DNA from: Prevotellaceae bacterium UBA2738
Lineage (GTDB): Bacteria; Bacteroidota; Bacteroidia; Bacteroidales; Bacteroidaceae
DNA: 58,095 bases
Direction of reading: 5' to 3'
Assembly (NCBI GenBank): GCA_002353585.1
Contig: DEJW01000044.1
Coordinates: 1-58,095 of the forward strand
The notes below the pieces were generated by a model, which worked only from the letters and a program-made list of their open reading frames with translations, was not told the DNA's origin and did not search any database. A program made the translations under genes and the position numbers. The stretch's first letter is position 1. Each line of letters starts with the position of its first letter. Of this stretch, positions 50,162-58,095 are shown in pieces.

Positions 50162-51208
50162 ATGAACAAATTAAAATACATACTATGTCTGACTGTGATG
50201 CTGCTATGCCTCACGCCTGCAATGGCAAACGAGGAGGGCGGCAAGGTGGATGTCAATGGTACTGTGTTGGGACATATCAAGGACTCTTACGAGTGGCACA
50301 TCATAGGTAGCCACGAGAATGCAGTCGCTATACCACTACCTGTGATAGTACACAGTTCGACTGGTTGGCATACCTTCCTGAGCGATAAGATTCTCGAAGG
50401 CAAGCAGTATGAAGGACTCACCATTGCAGAGGAAGGTCCTAACGCTGGCAAGGTAGTAGAACTGAAAGACGGTGAGGAGTTAGGAGTGTTCGATATAAGC
50501 ATTACGAAGACCGTCTGTGTGCTATTTTTGGACTCTTTTCTACTTGTGTTAATTGTCTTGTTCTCAGCAAGATGGTATAAGAATCGCAAAGCAAGCGATG
50601 AGGCTCCAAAAGGTTTTGTGGGTTTCATAGAAATGCTAGTGATGTACGTGGTGGACAACATGATAAAGCCAAGCATAGGCAAGGGTTACGAGAAGTACAC
50701 ACCCTACCTGCTCACATGCTTCTTCTTCATCTTCTTTGCCAACGTGCTGGGCATAATACCATTCCCACCATTCGGCGGTAACCTCACAGGTAACATCGCC
50801 TGTACGTTCTTTCTGGCATTCTGCACCTTCGTTGTCACGCAGTTCTCAGGCACCAAGCACTACTGGAAAGACATTTTCTGGCCTGAGGTGCCACTGGCTC
50901 TAAAGGCTATACCACTCATGCCTGTGATAGAGTTTGTAGGTATATTTACTAAGCCATTCGCACTGATGATCCGTCTCTTTGCCAACATGATGGCAGGTCA
51001 CGCCATAGCGCTCTCTATCACTTGTGTGATATTTGTTGCAGCGACTATGGGTTACGGCATGTTGGCAGGACTTGGCGCAGTAAGTATGCTGATGAGTGTA
51101 TTCATGTTGACATTGGAGTGCCTGGTATGCTTCATTCAGGCAATGGTGTTCACACAGCTCTCAGCTACATTCATTGGACTGGCAAGGATACACCCTGAAG
51201 AGGAATAG
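50162..51208 (+). CDS. atpB: ATP synthase Fo subunit a
   Basis: Membrane stator subunit forming the proton half-channels, 348 residues, against 271 in E. coli. The excess is an N-terminal signal-like segment (ILCLTVMLLCLTPAMANEE) and a periplasmic domain of about 90 residues (SYEWHIIGSHENAVAIPLPV and on) typical of Bacteroidetes. Seen: NVLGIIPFPPFGGNLTGNIA, and the essential Arg271 in ALMIRLFANMMAGH, with FIQAMVFTQLSATFI at the end. Confidence 0.96.
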   Translation: MNKLKYILCLTVMLLCLTPAMANEEGGKVDVNGTVLGHIKDSYEWHIIGSHENAVAIPLPVIVHSSTGWHTFLSDKILEGKQYEGLTIAEEGPNAGKVVELKDGEELGVFDISITKTVCVLFLDSFLLVLIVLFSARWYKNRKASDEAPKGFVGFIEMLVMYVVDNMIKPSIGKGYEKYTPYLLTCFFFIFFANVLGIIPFPPFGGNLTGNIACTFFLAFCTFVVTQFSGTKHYWKDIFWPEVPLALKAIPLMPVIEFVGIFTKPFALMIRLFANMMAGHAIALSITCVIFVAATMGYGMLAGLGAVSMLMSVFMLTLECLVCFIQAMVFTQLSATFIGLARIHPEEE

Positions 51209-51211
51209 ATT

Positions 51212-51275
51212 CGGCATGGCGGAATATCGGAATATCGTCATAACGAAATATCTAAATAACGACAAAACGAAAATA
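51212..51275 (+). repeat. Octamer-periodic tract between atpB and atpE
   Basis: Eight units in an 8-nt step: CGGCATGG, CGGAATAT, CGGAATAT, CGTCATAA, CGAAATAT, CTAAATAA, CGACAAAA, CGAAAATA. It fills half of the 116-nt gap, the longest gap in the operon; the rest up to the atpE ATG is A-rich. Confidence 0.65.
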
Positions 51276-51324
51276 ACATTAACAAAAAAGTAATAAACTA
51301 ATTTATAACTAAAATTTTAAGACT

Positions 51325-51573
51325 ATGATTTCTATGATTTTGGCAGCTGAAGCAGCTGCAGGTATTGCTAAGTTGGGCGCAGGTCTTGGCGCAGGTCTCG
51401 CAGCTATCGGTGCTGGTCTCGGTATTGGTAAGATTGGTGGTAGCGCAATGGACGCTATGGCTCGTCAGCCAGAGGTGATGAATAAGCTCTTTACCAACAT
51501 GATTGTTGCAGCAGCTCTTATCGAGGGTGTTGCTCTGTTTGGTGCCGTTATCGCACTTCTCTGCTCATTCTAA
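51325..51573 (+). CDS. atpE: ATP synthase Fo subunit c
   Basis: Proteolipid of the rotor ring, 82 residues, two helices. Seen: the Gly-rich first helix (GAGLGAGLAAIGAGLGIG), the polar loop with ARQPE, and the ion-binding Glu67 in AAALIEGVALFG. The Gln of the first helix and the Ser/Thr after the Glu that mark sodium-binding rings are absent, so proton coupling is expected. Confidence 0.97.
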   Translation: MISMILAAEAAAGIAKLGAGLGAGLAAIGAGLGIGKIGGSAMDAMARQPEVMNKLFTNMIVAAALIEGVALFGAVIALLCSF

Positions 51574-51665
51574 AGAGCCGACGGGGATGATTTCCAAGCC
51601 ACAGGGCCGGCGAGACGTCCTCAGTAAAACAAGTAGTAACTAACAAAGAAAACTCTATACAGCGT

Positions 51666-52163
51666 ATGGATTTGTTGATTCCAAGTACTGGCTTGCTCTT
51701 CTGGATGTGCATCACGTTCTTCATCGTGCTCGCACTCCTTTGGAAGTTTGGCTTCCCAGCCATAGTAGGCATGGTCAACGAACGTAAACAGTTCATTGAC
51801 GACAGTCTGCGTAAGGCTCAGGAGGCTAACGAGAAGCTTGCCAATATACAGAAAGAAAGTGAGTCCATCCTGCGTGAGGCTCGCGAGAAGCAGGGACAAC
51901 TACTCAAGGAAGCCACTGCAACGCGTGATGCCATAGTCGAGAAAGCCCAGGACAAGGCAAAGGAAGAGGCTGCACGCCTCATTGCCGATGCCAAGGCACA
52001 GATAGAGTCTGAGAAAGCATCTGCTATACGTGAAATACGTGCAGAGATGGCTCAGCTCTCAGTGCTCGTGGCTGAAAAGGTGGTTCGCAAGAACCTATCT
52101 GACGACAAGGCGCAAATGGAACTTATAGACAAACTGCTGGATGAGGTTTCTGTTGATAAGTAG
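51666..52163 (+). CDS. atpF: ATP synthase Fo subunit b
   Basis: Peripheral stalk subunit of 165 residues. Seen: one N-terminal membrane span (LLFWMCITFFIVLALLWKF), then a long charged coiled coil with Ala/Glu/Lys pattern (VNERKQFIDDSLRKAQEANE and on) to the C-terminus, as in all b subunits. A 92-nt gap after atpE holds no recognised element. It ends 6 nt before atpH. Confidence 0.96.
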   Translation: MDLLIPSTGLLFWMCITFFIVLALLWKFGFPAIVGMVNERKQFIDDSLRKAQEANEKLANIQKESESILREAREKQGQLLKEATATRDAIVEKAQDKAKEEAARLIADAKAQIESEKASAIREIRAEMAQLSVLVAEKVVRKNLSDDKAQMELIDKLLDEVSVDK

Positions 52164-52169
52164 TAGTAT

Positions 52170-52703
52170 ATGGATTTAGGAGTTATATCAGTTAGGTATG
52201 CCCGTGCGTTGCTGAAATGCAGCGTTGAGTCGAAGGCTGAAGACCAGGTGTATCAGGAGATGCAGACTCTCGCTGAGAGCTACGTCAAAGTGCCTGAACT
52301 GCGTCGCACCCTCGACAATCCCATGATAGCTCGTGAAAAGAAAGCCGAGCTCATCAAGACTGCTGCAGGAGGTAAGGTAAGTAAAGTGACGGAAAGCCTG
52401 ACAGACCTGGTGCTCAAGGAGTCAAGAGAGTCTGTTATGCAGTTTATCGCCAACTCTTACATAACCCTTTACCGTCAACAGAAGAATATCACCCGCGGAA
52501 AGCTCACTACGGCAGTTCCCGTATCTGATGCCATGGAGCAGAAGATGAGAAAGATGGTAGAGAGCCGTACCAATGGAACTGTGGAATTCTCTACAGAGGT
52601 AGATCCTGACATAATAGGAGGTTTCGTGCTAGAGTACGACACCTACCGCCTGGACACCTCAGTGAAGGCACAGCTCAATAAAATTCTCAAACAGTTAAAC
52701 TAA
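52170..52703 (+). CDS. atpH: ATP synthase F1 subunit delta
   Basis: Connects the peripheral stalk to the top of the alpha/beta head; 177 residues. Seen: VISVRYARALLKCSVES at the N-terminus and the C-terminal signature DPDIIGGFVLEYDTYRLDTSVKAQL. It lies 6 nt after atpF and 6 nt before atpA. Confidence 0.96.
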   Translation: MDLGVISVRYARALLKCSVESKAEDQVYQEMQTLAESYVKVPELRRTLDNPMIAREKKAELIKTAAGGKVSKVTESLTDLVLKESRESVMQFIANSYITLYRQQKNITRGKLTTAVPVSDAMEQKMRKMVESRTNGTVEFSTEVDPDIIGGFVLEYDTYRLDTSVKAQLNKILKQLN

Positions 52704-52709
52704 TAAACA

Positions 52710-54293
52710 ATGTCAGATAAAATCAAACCAAGCGAAGTCTCTCAGGTTTTGCTCGACCAGCTCAAGGGAGTCTCTTCATCAACAAACTTTGATGAGGTAG
52801 GTACTGTGCTGACAGTCAGCGATGGCGTAGCACGTATTTACGGTCTGCGCAATGCGGAGGCTAACGAGCTTCTGGAGTTCGAGAATGGCACCATGGCTAT
52901 CGTCATGAACCTGGAAGAGGACAATGTGGGTTGTGTGCTTCTGGGACCGACAAGCGGTATCAAGGAAGGACAGGTAGTGAAGCGTACCAAGCGTATTGCG
53001 TCAATACGAGTAAACGACAATATGCTCGGCCGTGTTATTAACCCATTAGGACAGGCTATAGACGGTGGAGGCGACATAGATCTCAGCGATGCATTCGAGA
53101 TGCCACTGGACCGTAAGGCTCCTGGCGTTATATACCGTCAACCGGTAAAGGAACCTCTGCAGACAGGTATCAAGGCTGTTGACTCAATGATTCCTATAGG
53201 TCGAGGACAGCGTGAGCTCATCATCGGTGACCGCCAGACAGGTAAGACCGCTATCGCCATCGATACCATCATCAACCAGAAGTCGTTCTACGAGGCAGGC
53301 AAGCCAGTATATTGTATCTATGTGGCAATAGGACAGAAAGCATCAACAGTTGCCGCTCTGGTACAGAACCTAAAGGAGCGTGGAGCGCTGCCATACACCA
53401 TCATCGTGGCTGCTACAGCCAGTGACCCTGCTGCTATGCAGTATTACGCACCATTTGCTGGTGCTGCGATAGGCGAGTACTTCCGCGACCGCGGTCTGCA
53501 CGCCCTCGTAGTATATGATGACCTGTCAAAGCAGGCTGTGGCTTACCGTGAGGTGTCACTGATTCTGCGCCGTCCTTCTGGACGTGAGGCATATCCTGGT
53601 GATGTGTTCTATCTCCACTCTCGTCTGTTGGAGCGCGCTGCTAAGATCAACGAGCAGCAAGAGGTAGCCGAGCAGATGAACGACTTGCCAGCATGTCTGA
53701 AGGGTAAGGTAAAGGGTGGCGGTTCACTCACAGCCCTGCCAATCATCGAGACTCAGGCAGGTGACGTATCAGCATACATCCCAACTAACGTGATTTCTAT
53801 CACCGATGGACAGATTTACCTTGAGTCAGACCTCTTCAACCAGGGCTTCCGTCCTGCTATCAACGTGGGTATCTCGGTATCTCGTGTGGGCGGTTCAGCT
53901 CAAATCAAGTCTATGAAGAAGGTGGCAGGTACGCTGAAGATAGACCAGGCACAGTATCGTGAGTTGGAGAGTTTCTCTAAGTTCTCAAGTGATATGGATG
54001 CCGTGACGGCTATGACGCTTGACCGTGGACGTAAGAACAACCAGTTGCTCATACAGCCTCAGTACAGCCCAATGCCAGTAGGCGAGCAGATTGCCATACT
54101 GTATTGCGGCACAAAGGGACTGATGAGTGCAGTGCCTGTTGATAAGGTGCGCGAGTGTCAGGACACCTTCCTCGAGGCTATGCGTAACCAGCATCAGGAT
54201 GTCATCGACTTCCTCGGTTCAGGACAGATAGACGATGCAGCAACGGCTACCATTGCCGAGACTATGGCAAATGTAGCAGAGAGCTATAAGTAA
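52710..54293 (+). CDS. atpA: ATP synthase F1 subunit alpha
   Basis: Non-catalytic nucleotide-binding subunit, 527 residues. Seen: Walker A GDRQTGKTAI, the VYCIYVAIGQKASTVAALV strand, the DDLSKQAVAYREVSLILRRP block, and the arginine-finger region SVSRVGGSAQIKSMKKVAG near the C-terminal third. Slightly longer than the usual 505-515. Confidence 0.98.
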   Translation: MSDKIKPSEVSQVLLDQLKGVSSSTNFDEVGTVLTVSDGVARIYGLRNAEANELLEFENGTMAIVMNLEEDNVGCVLLGPTSGIKEGQVVKRTKRIASIRVNDNMLGRVINPLGQAIDGGGDIDLSDAFEMPLDRKAPGVIYRQPVKEPLQTGIKAVDSMIPIGRGQRELIIGDRQTGKTAIAIDTIINQKSFYEAGKPVYCIYVAIGQKASTVAALVQNLKERGALPYTIIVAATASDPAAMQYYAPFAGAAIGEYFRDRGLHALVVYDDLSKQAVAYREVSLILRRPSGREAYPGDVFYLHSRLLERAAKINEQQEVAEQMNDLPACLKGKVKGGGSLTALPIIETQAGDVSAYIPTNVISITDGQIYLESDLFNQGFRPAINVGISVSRVGGSAQIKSMKKVAGTLKIDQAQYRELESFSKFSSDMDAVTAMTLDRGRKNNQLLIQPQYSPMPVGEQIAILYCGTKGLMSAVPVDKVRECQDTFLEAMRNQHQDVIDFLGSGQIDDAATATIAETMANVAESYK

Positions 54294-54320
54294 GAATGTA
54301 ATTATTCTTGATAATTTAGC

Positions 54321-55283
54321 ATGGCAAGTTTAAAAGAAATAAAAAATCGTATAACATCTGTGCAGAGTACACGTAAGATTACGAGTGCGATGAAGATGGT
54401 GGCATCAAGTAAGTTGCACCACGCTCAACAGATGATAGAGAATATGCTTCCATACGAGGGTATGCTGGAGCACATCCTCAAGACTTTCCTTGCCAGTGAT
54501 GTTGATGCAAAAGGTAGCATAACTCAGGCGCGCCCTGTAAAGACTGTAGCCCTGCTCGCCTTCTCAAGTAATTCAAGCCTTTGTGGAGGATTCAACTCTA
54601 ACGTGCTGAAACTGACGCAAAAAGCCATTGACGGATATCAGAAGAATGGCGTGAAGGTGATAGTATATCCTATAGGACGTAAGGTAGCAGAAAAGATGCA
54701 GAAGCTTGGCGTGGCAACGGCAGGCAACTTCATGCAACTTGCTGACAAACCGAACTCTATAGAGTGTGCTGAGATAGGCAGACAGTTACAGGCAGATTTT
54801 GATAACGGCATTATAGACAGAGTGGAGATGATATATCACCACTTCAAAAGTGCTGGCAGCCAGATACTGCAAAACAAGGTGCTGCTACCTATCGACATTG
54901 AGTCGGCTATGGACTATGACCATTTCCGCGACCTGAAGAGCACCATAGCATCAGAGGAGGCTACGAAGTATCTGCAGGAGCACCAGAAGGAAAGGGAATA
55001 TGAGAATGAGAAGGCTTCGGCGCTGAACGACAACTTCATCGTGGAGCCTGACATGCAGACTATCCTCTCAGTACTGGTGCCTCGCTACGTCAACCTGATG
55101 GTTTACACAGCCCTGCTCGACAGCAACGCCTCGGAACATGCTGCGAGAATGGTAGCAATGCAGACGGCTACCGATAATGCGGACGAGCTGCTGCGTATGC
55201 TCAACCTTCAGTATAACAAGTCGCGTCAGCAGGCTATCACCAGCGAGCTCCTCGATATCGTGGGAGGTTCAGTCAACAACTGA
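54321..55283 (+). CDS. atpG: ATP synthase F1 subunit gamma
   Basis: Central rotor shaft, 320 residues, longer than E. coli gamma (287) by inserts in the Rossmann-like middle. Seen: N-terminal helix ASLKEIKNRITSVQSTRKIT SAMKMVASSKL pattern, SSNSSLCGGFNSNV, and the C-terminal helix with ALLDSNASEHAARMVAMQTA and NKSRQQAITSELLDIVGG. Last gene of the operon, 27 nt after atpA. Confidence 0.97.
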   Translation: MASLKEIKNRITSVQSTRKITSAMKMVASSKLHHAQQMIENMLPYEGMLEHILKTFLASDVDAKGSITQARPVKTVALLAFSSNSSLCGGFNSNVLKLTQKAIDGYQKNGVKVIVYPIGRKVAEKMQKLGVATAGNFMQLADKPNSIECAEIGRQLQADFDNGIIDRVEMIYHHFKSAGSQILQNKVLLPIDIESAMDYDHFRDLKSTIASEEATKYLQEHQKEREYENEKASALNDNFIVEPDMQTILSVLVPRYVNLMVYTALLDSNASEHAARMVAMQTATDNADELLRMLNLQYNKSRQQAITSELLDIVGGSVNN

Positions 55284-55354
55284 TTGGGAAAGTAAAATGC
55301 ATATATCATGCGCTCTGTCACACCATGACGCGTTGATATGAAAACATAGAGTAG

Positions 55355-55390
55355 GGGGCACGACCGTAAACACGCGTTGTGTCCCTTATT
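55355..55390 (+). terminator. ATP synthase operon terminator
   Basis: A 10-bp RNA stem with two G-U pairs (55355-55364 with 55376-55385) and an 11-nt loop, followed by a weak T-run (TTATTGT). It lies 72 nt after atpG. Confidence 0.6.
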
Positions 55391-55430
55391 GTAGCAACTT
55401 AATGTTTAAAGAATATTAAAAGTTTGTTCG

Positions 55431-55476
55431 AAATGCAATCTCCGCTTTGCATTTTAAGAATTATTTCTTAACTTTG
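55431..55476 (+). promoter_or_regulatory. Promoter with overlapping inverted repeat before the AAA_14 gene
   Basis: TTTG (55446-55449), 19 bp, TAACTTTG (55469-55476), 25 nt before the ATG. The perfect inverted repeat AAATGCAA (55431-55438) / TTGCATTT (55447-55454) covers the -33 box, as an operator would. Confidence 0.65.
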
Positions 55477-55501
55477 TACCCTAAAGATATTGTGAACTGA
55501 A

Positions 55502-56683
55502 ATGGAAGATTTCTATCGTACGCACCGATACCTTGTGGAGCACTGCAATGCTCCAGTGCGTCGCGTCTTGATGGACGAGATAGACTGGAGCGCACGAATG
55601 ATAGGTATCAAGGGCACACGATGTGTGGGAAAGACAACATTTTTGTTACAGTATGCCAAGGAAAGGTTCAGTTCTACAGACAGACGCTGCCTATATGTGA
55701 ACATGAACAACTTTTACTTCCAAGGACGAGGCATAGCCGACTTCGCGGGAGAGTTCTACAAACAGGGTGGCAGGGTTCTGCTCATAGACCAGGTGTTCAA
55801 GCAGTTTGACTGGAGCCGGGAGTTGCGTAGGTGCTACGACCTCTATCCCAAGCTGAAGATAGTGTTCGCAGGGTCGAGTGTGATGCGCCTCAAGAGGGAA
55901 AATCCTGAACTCTGCGAGATAGTCAAGAGTTACAACCTGCGAGGATTCTCTTTTAGAGAGTATCTGAACTTGAGAACAGGACTGAGTCTGCGCTGGATAT
56001 CGTTAGGTGAACTCTTAGCCAACAAGAGACAGATAGTTGCCGAGATACTGGCTAAGGTTGACCCGCAGAAGTACTTCGCGGAGTATCTGGAACACGGTTT
56101 CTATCCGTTGTTTCGTGAGCACGACGATTTCTCCGACAACCTGCTGAAGTCAATGAACATGATGACAGAGGTTGACATCCTGCTGATAAAGCAGATAGAG
56201 TTGAAATATCTGACCAAGATAAAGAAACTGTTCTACCTCCTTGCCGTAAGCGGACCGCAAGCGCCCAACGTAAGCAGTCTGGCAAAGGAAATAGAGACAA
56301 GCAGGGCTACGGTAATGAATTACATCAAGTATCTGGCTGATGCCCGCCTGATAAATATGATTTACCCTGTGGGACAACGGTTCCCCAAGAAGCCCTCTAA
56401 GGTGATGTTACATAACCCCAATCTGTATCAAGCCATCTATCCTATCACGTTTGACATACAGACGCAGATGGAGACGTTCTTTGTTAACACGATGTGGAAA
56501 GACCATAAAGTTAACCAGGCAAGTAAAGAGACCCTCTATACTATAGATGCCACAAAGAGTTTTAAAGTCTGCAGCATGGTTAACCGGAAGTCTGGCAGCA
56601 ACGGTACAGTTTATTGCCAATATACCGACAATACGGTGGGAGATAACGTGATTCCACTCTGGTTGCTTGGCTTTCTTTACTGA
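55502..56683 (+). CDS. AAA_14/DUF4143-type ATPase with altered Walker B
   Basis: P-loop ATPase of 393 residues, function unknown for the family. Seen: Walker A GTRCVGKTT (38-46), strand RRCLYVNMNNFYF, Walker B RVLLIDQVFK with Asp96 but Gln97 where homologues usually have Glu, sensor strand KIVFAGSSVMRL, LRGFSFREYLNL, a helix-turn-helix-like part (VSSLAKEIETSRATVMNYIKYLADARLI) and a C-terminal nuclease-like DUF4143 region. The ATP-hydrolysing Glu being Gln suggests slow or no hydrolysis. Single gene with its own promoter, between the ATP synthase operon and nifJ. Confidence 0.87.
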   Translation: MEDFYRTHRYLVEHCNAPVRRVLMDEIDWSARMIGIKGTRCVGKTTFLLQYAKERFSSTDRRCLYVNMNNFYFQGRGIADFAGEFYKQGGRVLLIDQVFKQFDWSRELRRCYDLYPKLKIVFAGSSVMRLKRENPELCEIVKSYNLRGFSFREYLNLRTGLSLRWISLGELLANKRQIVAEILAKVDPQKYFAEYLEHGFYPLFREHDDFSDNLLKSMNMMTEVDILLIKQIELKYLTKIKKLFYLLAVSGPQAPNVSSLAKEIETSRATVMNYIKYLADARLINMIYPVGQRFPKKPSKVMLHNPNLYQAIYPITFDIQTQMETFFVNTMWKDHKVNQASKETLYTIDATKSFKVCSMVNRKSGSNGTVYCQYTDNTVGDNVIPLWLLGFLY

Positions 56684-56734
56684 TACAAACATTATTAAAT
56701 ATTTTTATTTACTACATTTATCTTAATAACAAAA

Positions 56735-58095
56735 ATGGCTAAAGAAAAAAAGTTTATCACATGTGATGGTAACGAGGCTGCAGCTCACGTGAGCTACATG
56801 TTCTCTGAGGTAGCTGCTATCTACCCAATCACACCATCATCTCCAATGGCGGAGCACACTGATGACTGGGCTGCACGTGGTCGTAAGAACATGTGGGGTC
56901 AGACAGTTCTTGTACAGGAAATGCAGTCAGAGGGCGGTGCTGCTGGTGCAGTACACGGTTCTCTGCAGGCTGGTGCACTTACCACCACCTTCACTGCATC
57001 TCAGGGTCTTCTCCTGATGATTCCTAACATGTATAAGATTGCTGGTGAGCTTCTTCCATGTGTATTCGATGTATCTGCTCGTACACTGGCTTCTCACTCT
57101 CTCTGTATCTTTGGTGACCACCAGGACGTAATGGCTTGCCGTCAGACAGGTTTCGCAATGTTCTGCTCAGGTTCAGTGCAGGAGGTTATGGACCTCACAG
57201 CAGTTCCTCACCTTGCTACTCTCGAGACTAAGGTTCCATTCATCAACTTCTTTGATGGTTTCCGTACCTCTCACGAGTATCACAAGATCGAGGTTATGGA
57301 TATGGAGGACATCAAGGCTATCACTCCACAGCAGTTCGTTGAGGAGTTCCGTAACCGTGCCCTCACTCCAGAGCGCCCTGTAACACGTGGTACAGCTGAG
57401 AACCCAGAGACATTCTTCACACACCGTGAGGCTTGTAACTCTTACTACGACGCAATTCCTGACGTAGTAGAGAAGTACCTCGGCGAAATCTCTAAGATTA
57501 CTGGCCGTGAGTATCATAACTTCAACTACTATGGTGCAAAGGACGCAGAAGACGTAATCATCCTCATGGGTTCAGCTACTGAGGCAGCTCGCGAGGCTAT
57601 CGACTACCTCGTTGCTGAGGGTAAGAAGGTAGGTATGATTGCAGTTCACCTCTATCGTCCATTCTCTGTTGACTACCTCATGAAGGCAGTACCTTCTACA
57701 TGTAAGAAGATTGCTGTTCTCGACCGTACTAAGGAGCCAGGTGCTGAGGGTGAGCCTCTCTACCTCGACGTTAAGTCTGCATTCTACGAGTGTGACAAGC
57801 GTCCTCTCATCGTTGGCGGTCGTTATGGCCTTGGTTCATCTGATGTTACACCAGCCATGATCATCTCTGTATTCAACAACCTCGCACTTCCACAGCCAAA
57901 GAATCACTTCACTGTTGGTATCGTTGACGACGTTACACACCTCTCTCTCGAGAAGGTTGAGGAAATCGCTCTCGGCGGCAAGTCAACTCAGGAGTGTAAG
58001 TTCTTCGGTCTTGGTGCTGACGGTACAGTTGGTGCTAACAAGAACTCAGTTAAGATTATCGGTGAGAACACAGATAAGTACTGCCAGGCATACTT
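56735..58095 (+). CDS. nifJ: Pyruvate:ferredoxin (flavodoxin) oxidoreductase, 5' part
   Basis: One-chain PFOR that turns pyruvate and CoA into acetyl-CoA and CO2 with reduction of ferredoxin; central to anaerobic energy metabolism. Cut by the window end after 453 codons of about 1,180. Seen: domain I with YPITPSSPMAEH (Thr33), the cofactor Glu66 in VQEMQSEGGAAGAVHG, Arg116 in SARTLASHSLCIFGDHQDVM, and domain II starting near residue 265 (DVIILMGSATEAAREAIDYL, VHLYRPFSVDYL, DRTKEPGAEGEPLY). The iron-sulfur and C-terminal TPP domains lie beyond the window. It starts 51 nt after the AAA gene; no clear promoter box was seen in that gap. Confidence 0.96.
   Translation, partial: MAKEKKFITCDGNEAAAHVSYMFSEVAAIYPITPSSPMAEHTDDWAARGRKNMWGQTVLVQEMQSEGGAAGAVHGSLQAGALTTTFTASQGLLLMIPNMYKIAGELLPCVFDVSARTLASHSLCIFGDHQDVMACRQTGFAMFCSGSVQEVMDLTAVPHLATLETKVPFINFFDGFRTSHEYHKIEVMDMEDIKAITPQQFVEEFRNRALTPERPVTRGTAENPETFFTHREACNSYYDAIPDVVEKYLGEISKITGREYHNFNYYGAKDAEDVIILMGSATEAAREAIDYLVAEGKKVGMIAVHLYRPFSVDYLMKAVPSTCKKIAVLDRTKEPGAEGEPLYLDVKSAFYECDKRPLIVGGRYGLGSSDVTPAMIISVFNNLALPQPKNHFTVGIVDDVTHLSLEKVEEIALGGKSTQECKFFGLGADGTVGANKNSVKIIGENTDKYCQAY

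Noticed and set aside
51325..51573. Sodium-driven ATP synthase next to NhaD
   Set aside because: Subunit c lacks the Gln and Ser/Thr residues of sodium-binding rings, so proton coupling is more likely.

Overview
The window looks like chromosomal DNA of a Bacteroidales species, most likely in the Prevotella group. The evidence is a SusC/SusD pair, several promoters of the Bacteroidetes form (TTTG, 19-20 bp, TAnnTTTG) with no obvious Shine-Dalgarno sites, the ATP synthase order atpD-C-(membrane protein)-B-E-F-H-A-G, a PL1 pectate lyase and a GH28 enzyme for pectin, and a large one-chain pyruvate:ferredoxin oxidoreductase. Genus is inferred; no rRNA gene is present.

Layout. 0.1-12.6 kb is one tightly packed minus-strand array: hisG-hisD, then a MATE exporter, a DUF3737 beta-helix protein and a PatB/MalY-type PLP lyase wedged before hisC, then galM, ndk and a SusC/SusD pair. 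12.6-14.7 kb holds trpS and an EamA transporter. 14.8-16.0 kb is a secreted pectate lyase. 16.3-21.9 kb is an accessory island: an AAA ATPase plus RloB (AbiL/RloAB-like), an OLD-family ATPase-Toprim nuclease, a DUF4468 protein broken by an in-frame stop, and about 1.1 kb of non-coding DNA with hairpins, two diverged copies of an inverted-repeat element and a 21-bp palindromic minisatellite.

21.9-32.6 kb holds typA-luxS (minus), then plus-strand purL, a chromate-transporter pair, a small unknown protein, a D-2-hydroxyacid dehydrogenase and a GH13 amylase. 32.7-37.6 kb (minus) holds fabD, rpsF-rpsR-rplI, an aquaporin, a natural His12 membrane protein and proS. 37.8-43.8 kb (plus) is a five-gene run: small unknown, acyltransferase, amidase/golvesin-like exported protein, small unknown, YgiQ radical SAM. 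43.9-47.7 kb (minus) is nhaD-pfkA-GH28. 48.1-55.3 kb is the complete F1Fo ATP synthase operon. It is followed by an AAA_14 ATPase with an altered Walker B motif and the 5' part of nifJ, which runs off the window.

The best candidates for something undescribed are: (1) the ATPase-RloB-OLD cluster, whose first gene changes base composition part-way; (2) the duplicated element at 21.3-21.63 kb, whose arms differ between copies but match within each copy; (3) a family of phased heptamer tracts (consensus AYTNTCA) in the same orientation before or inside six genes; and (4) the exporter/DUF3737/lyase cassette inside the histidine operon. GC statements are estimates by eye.
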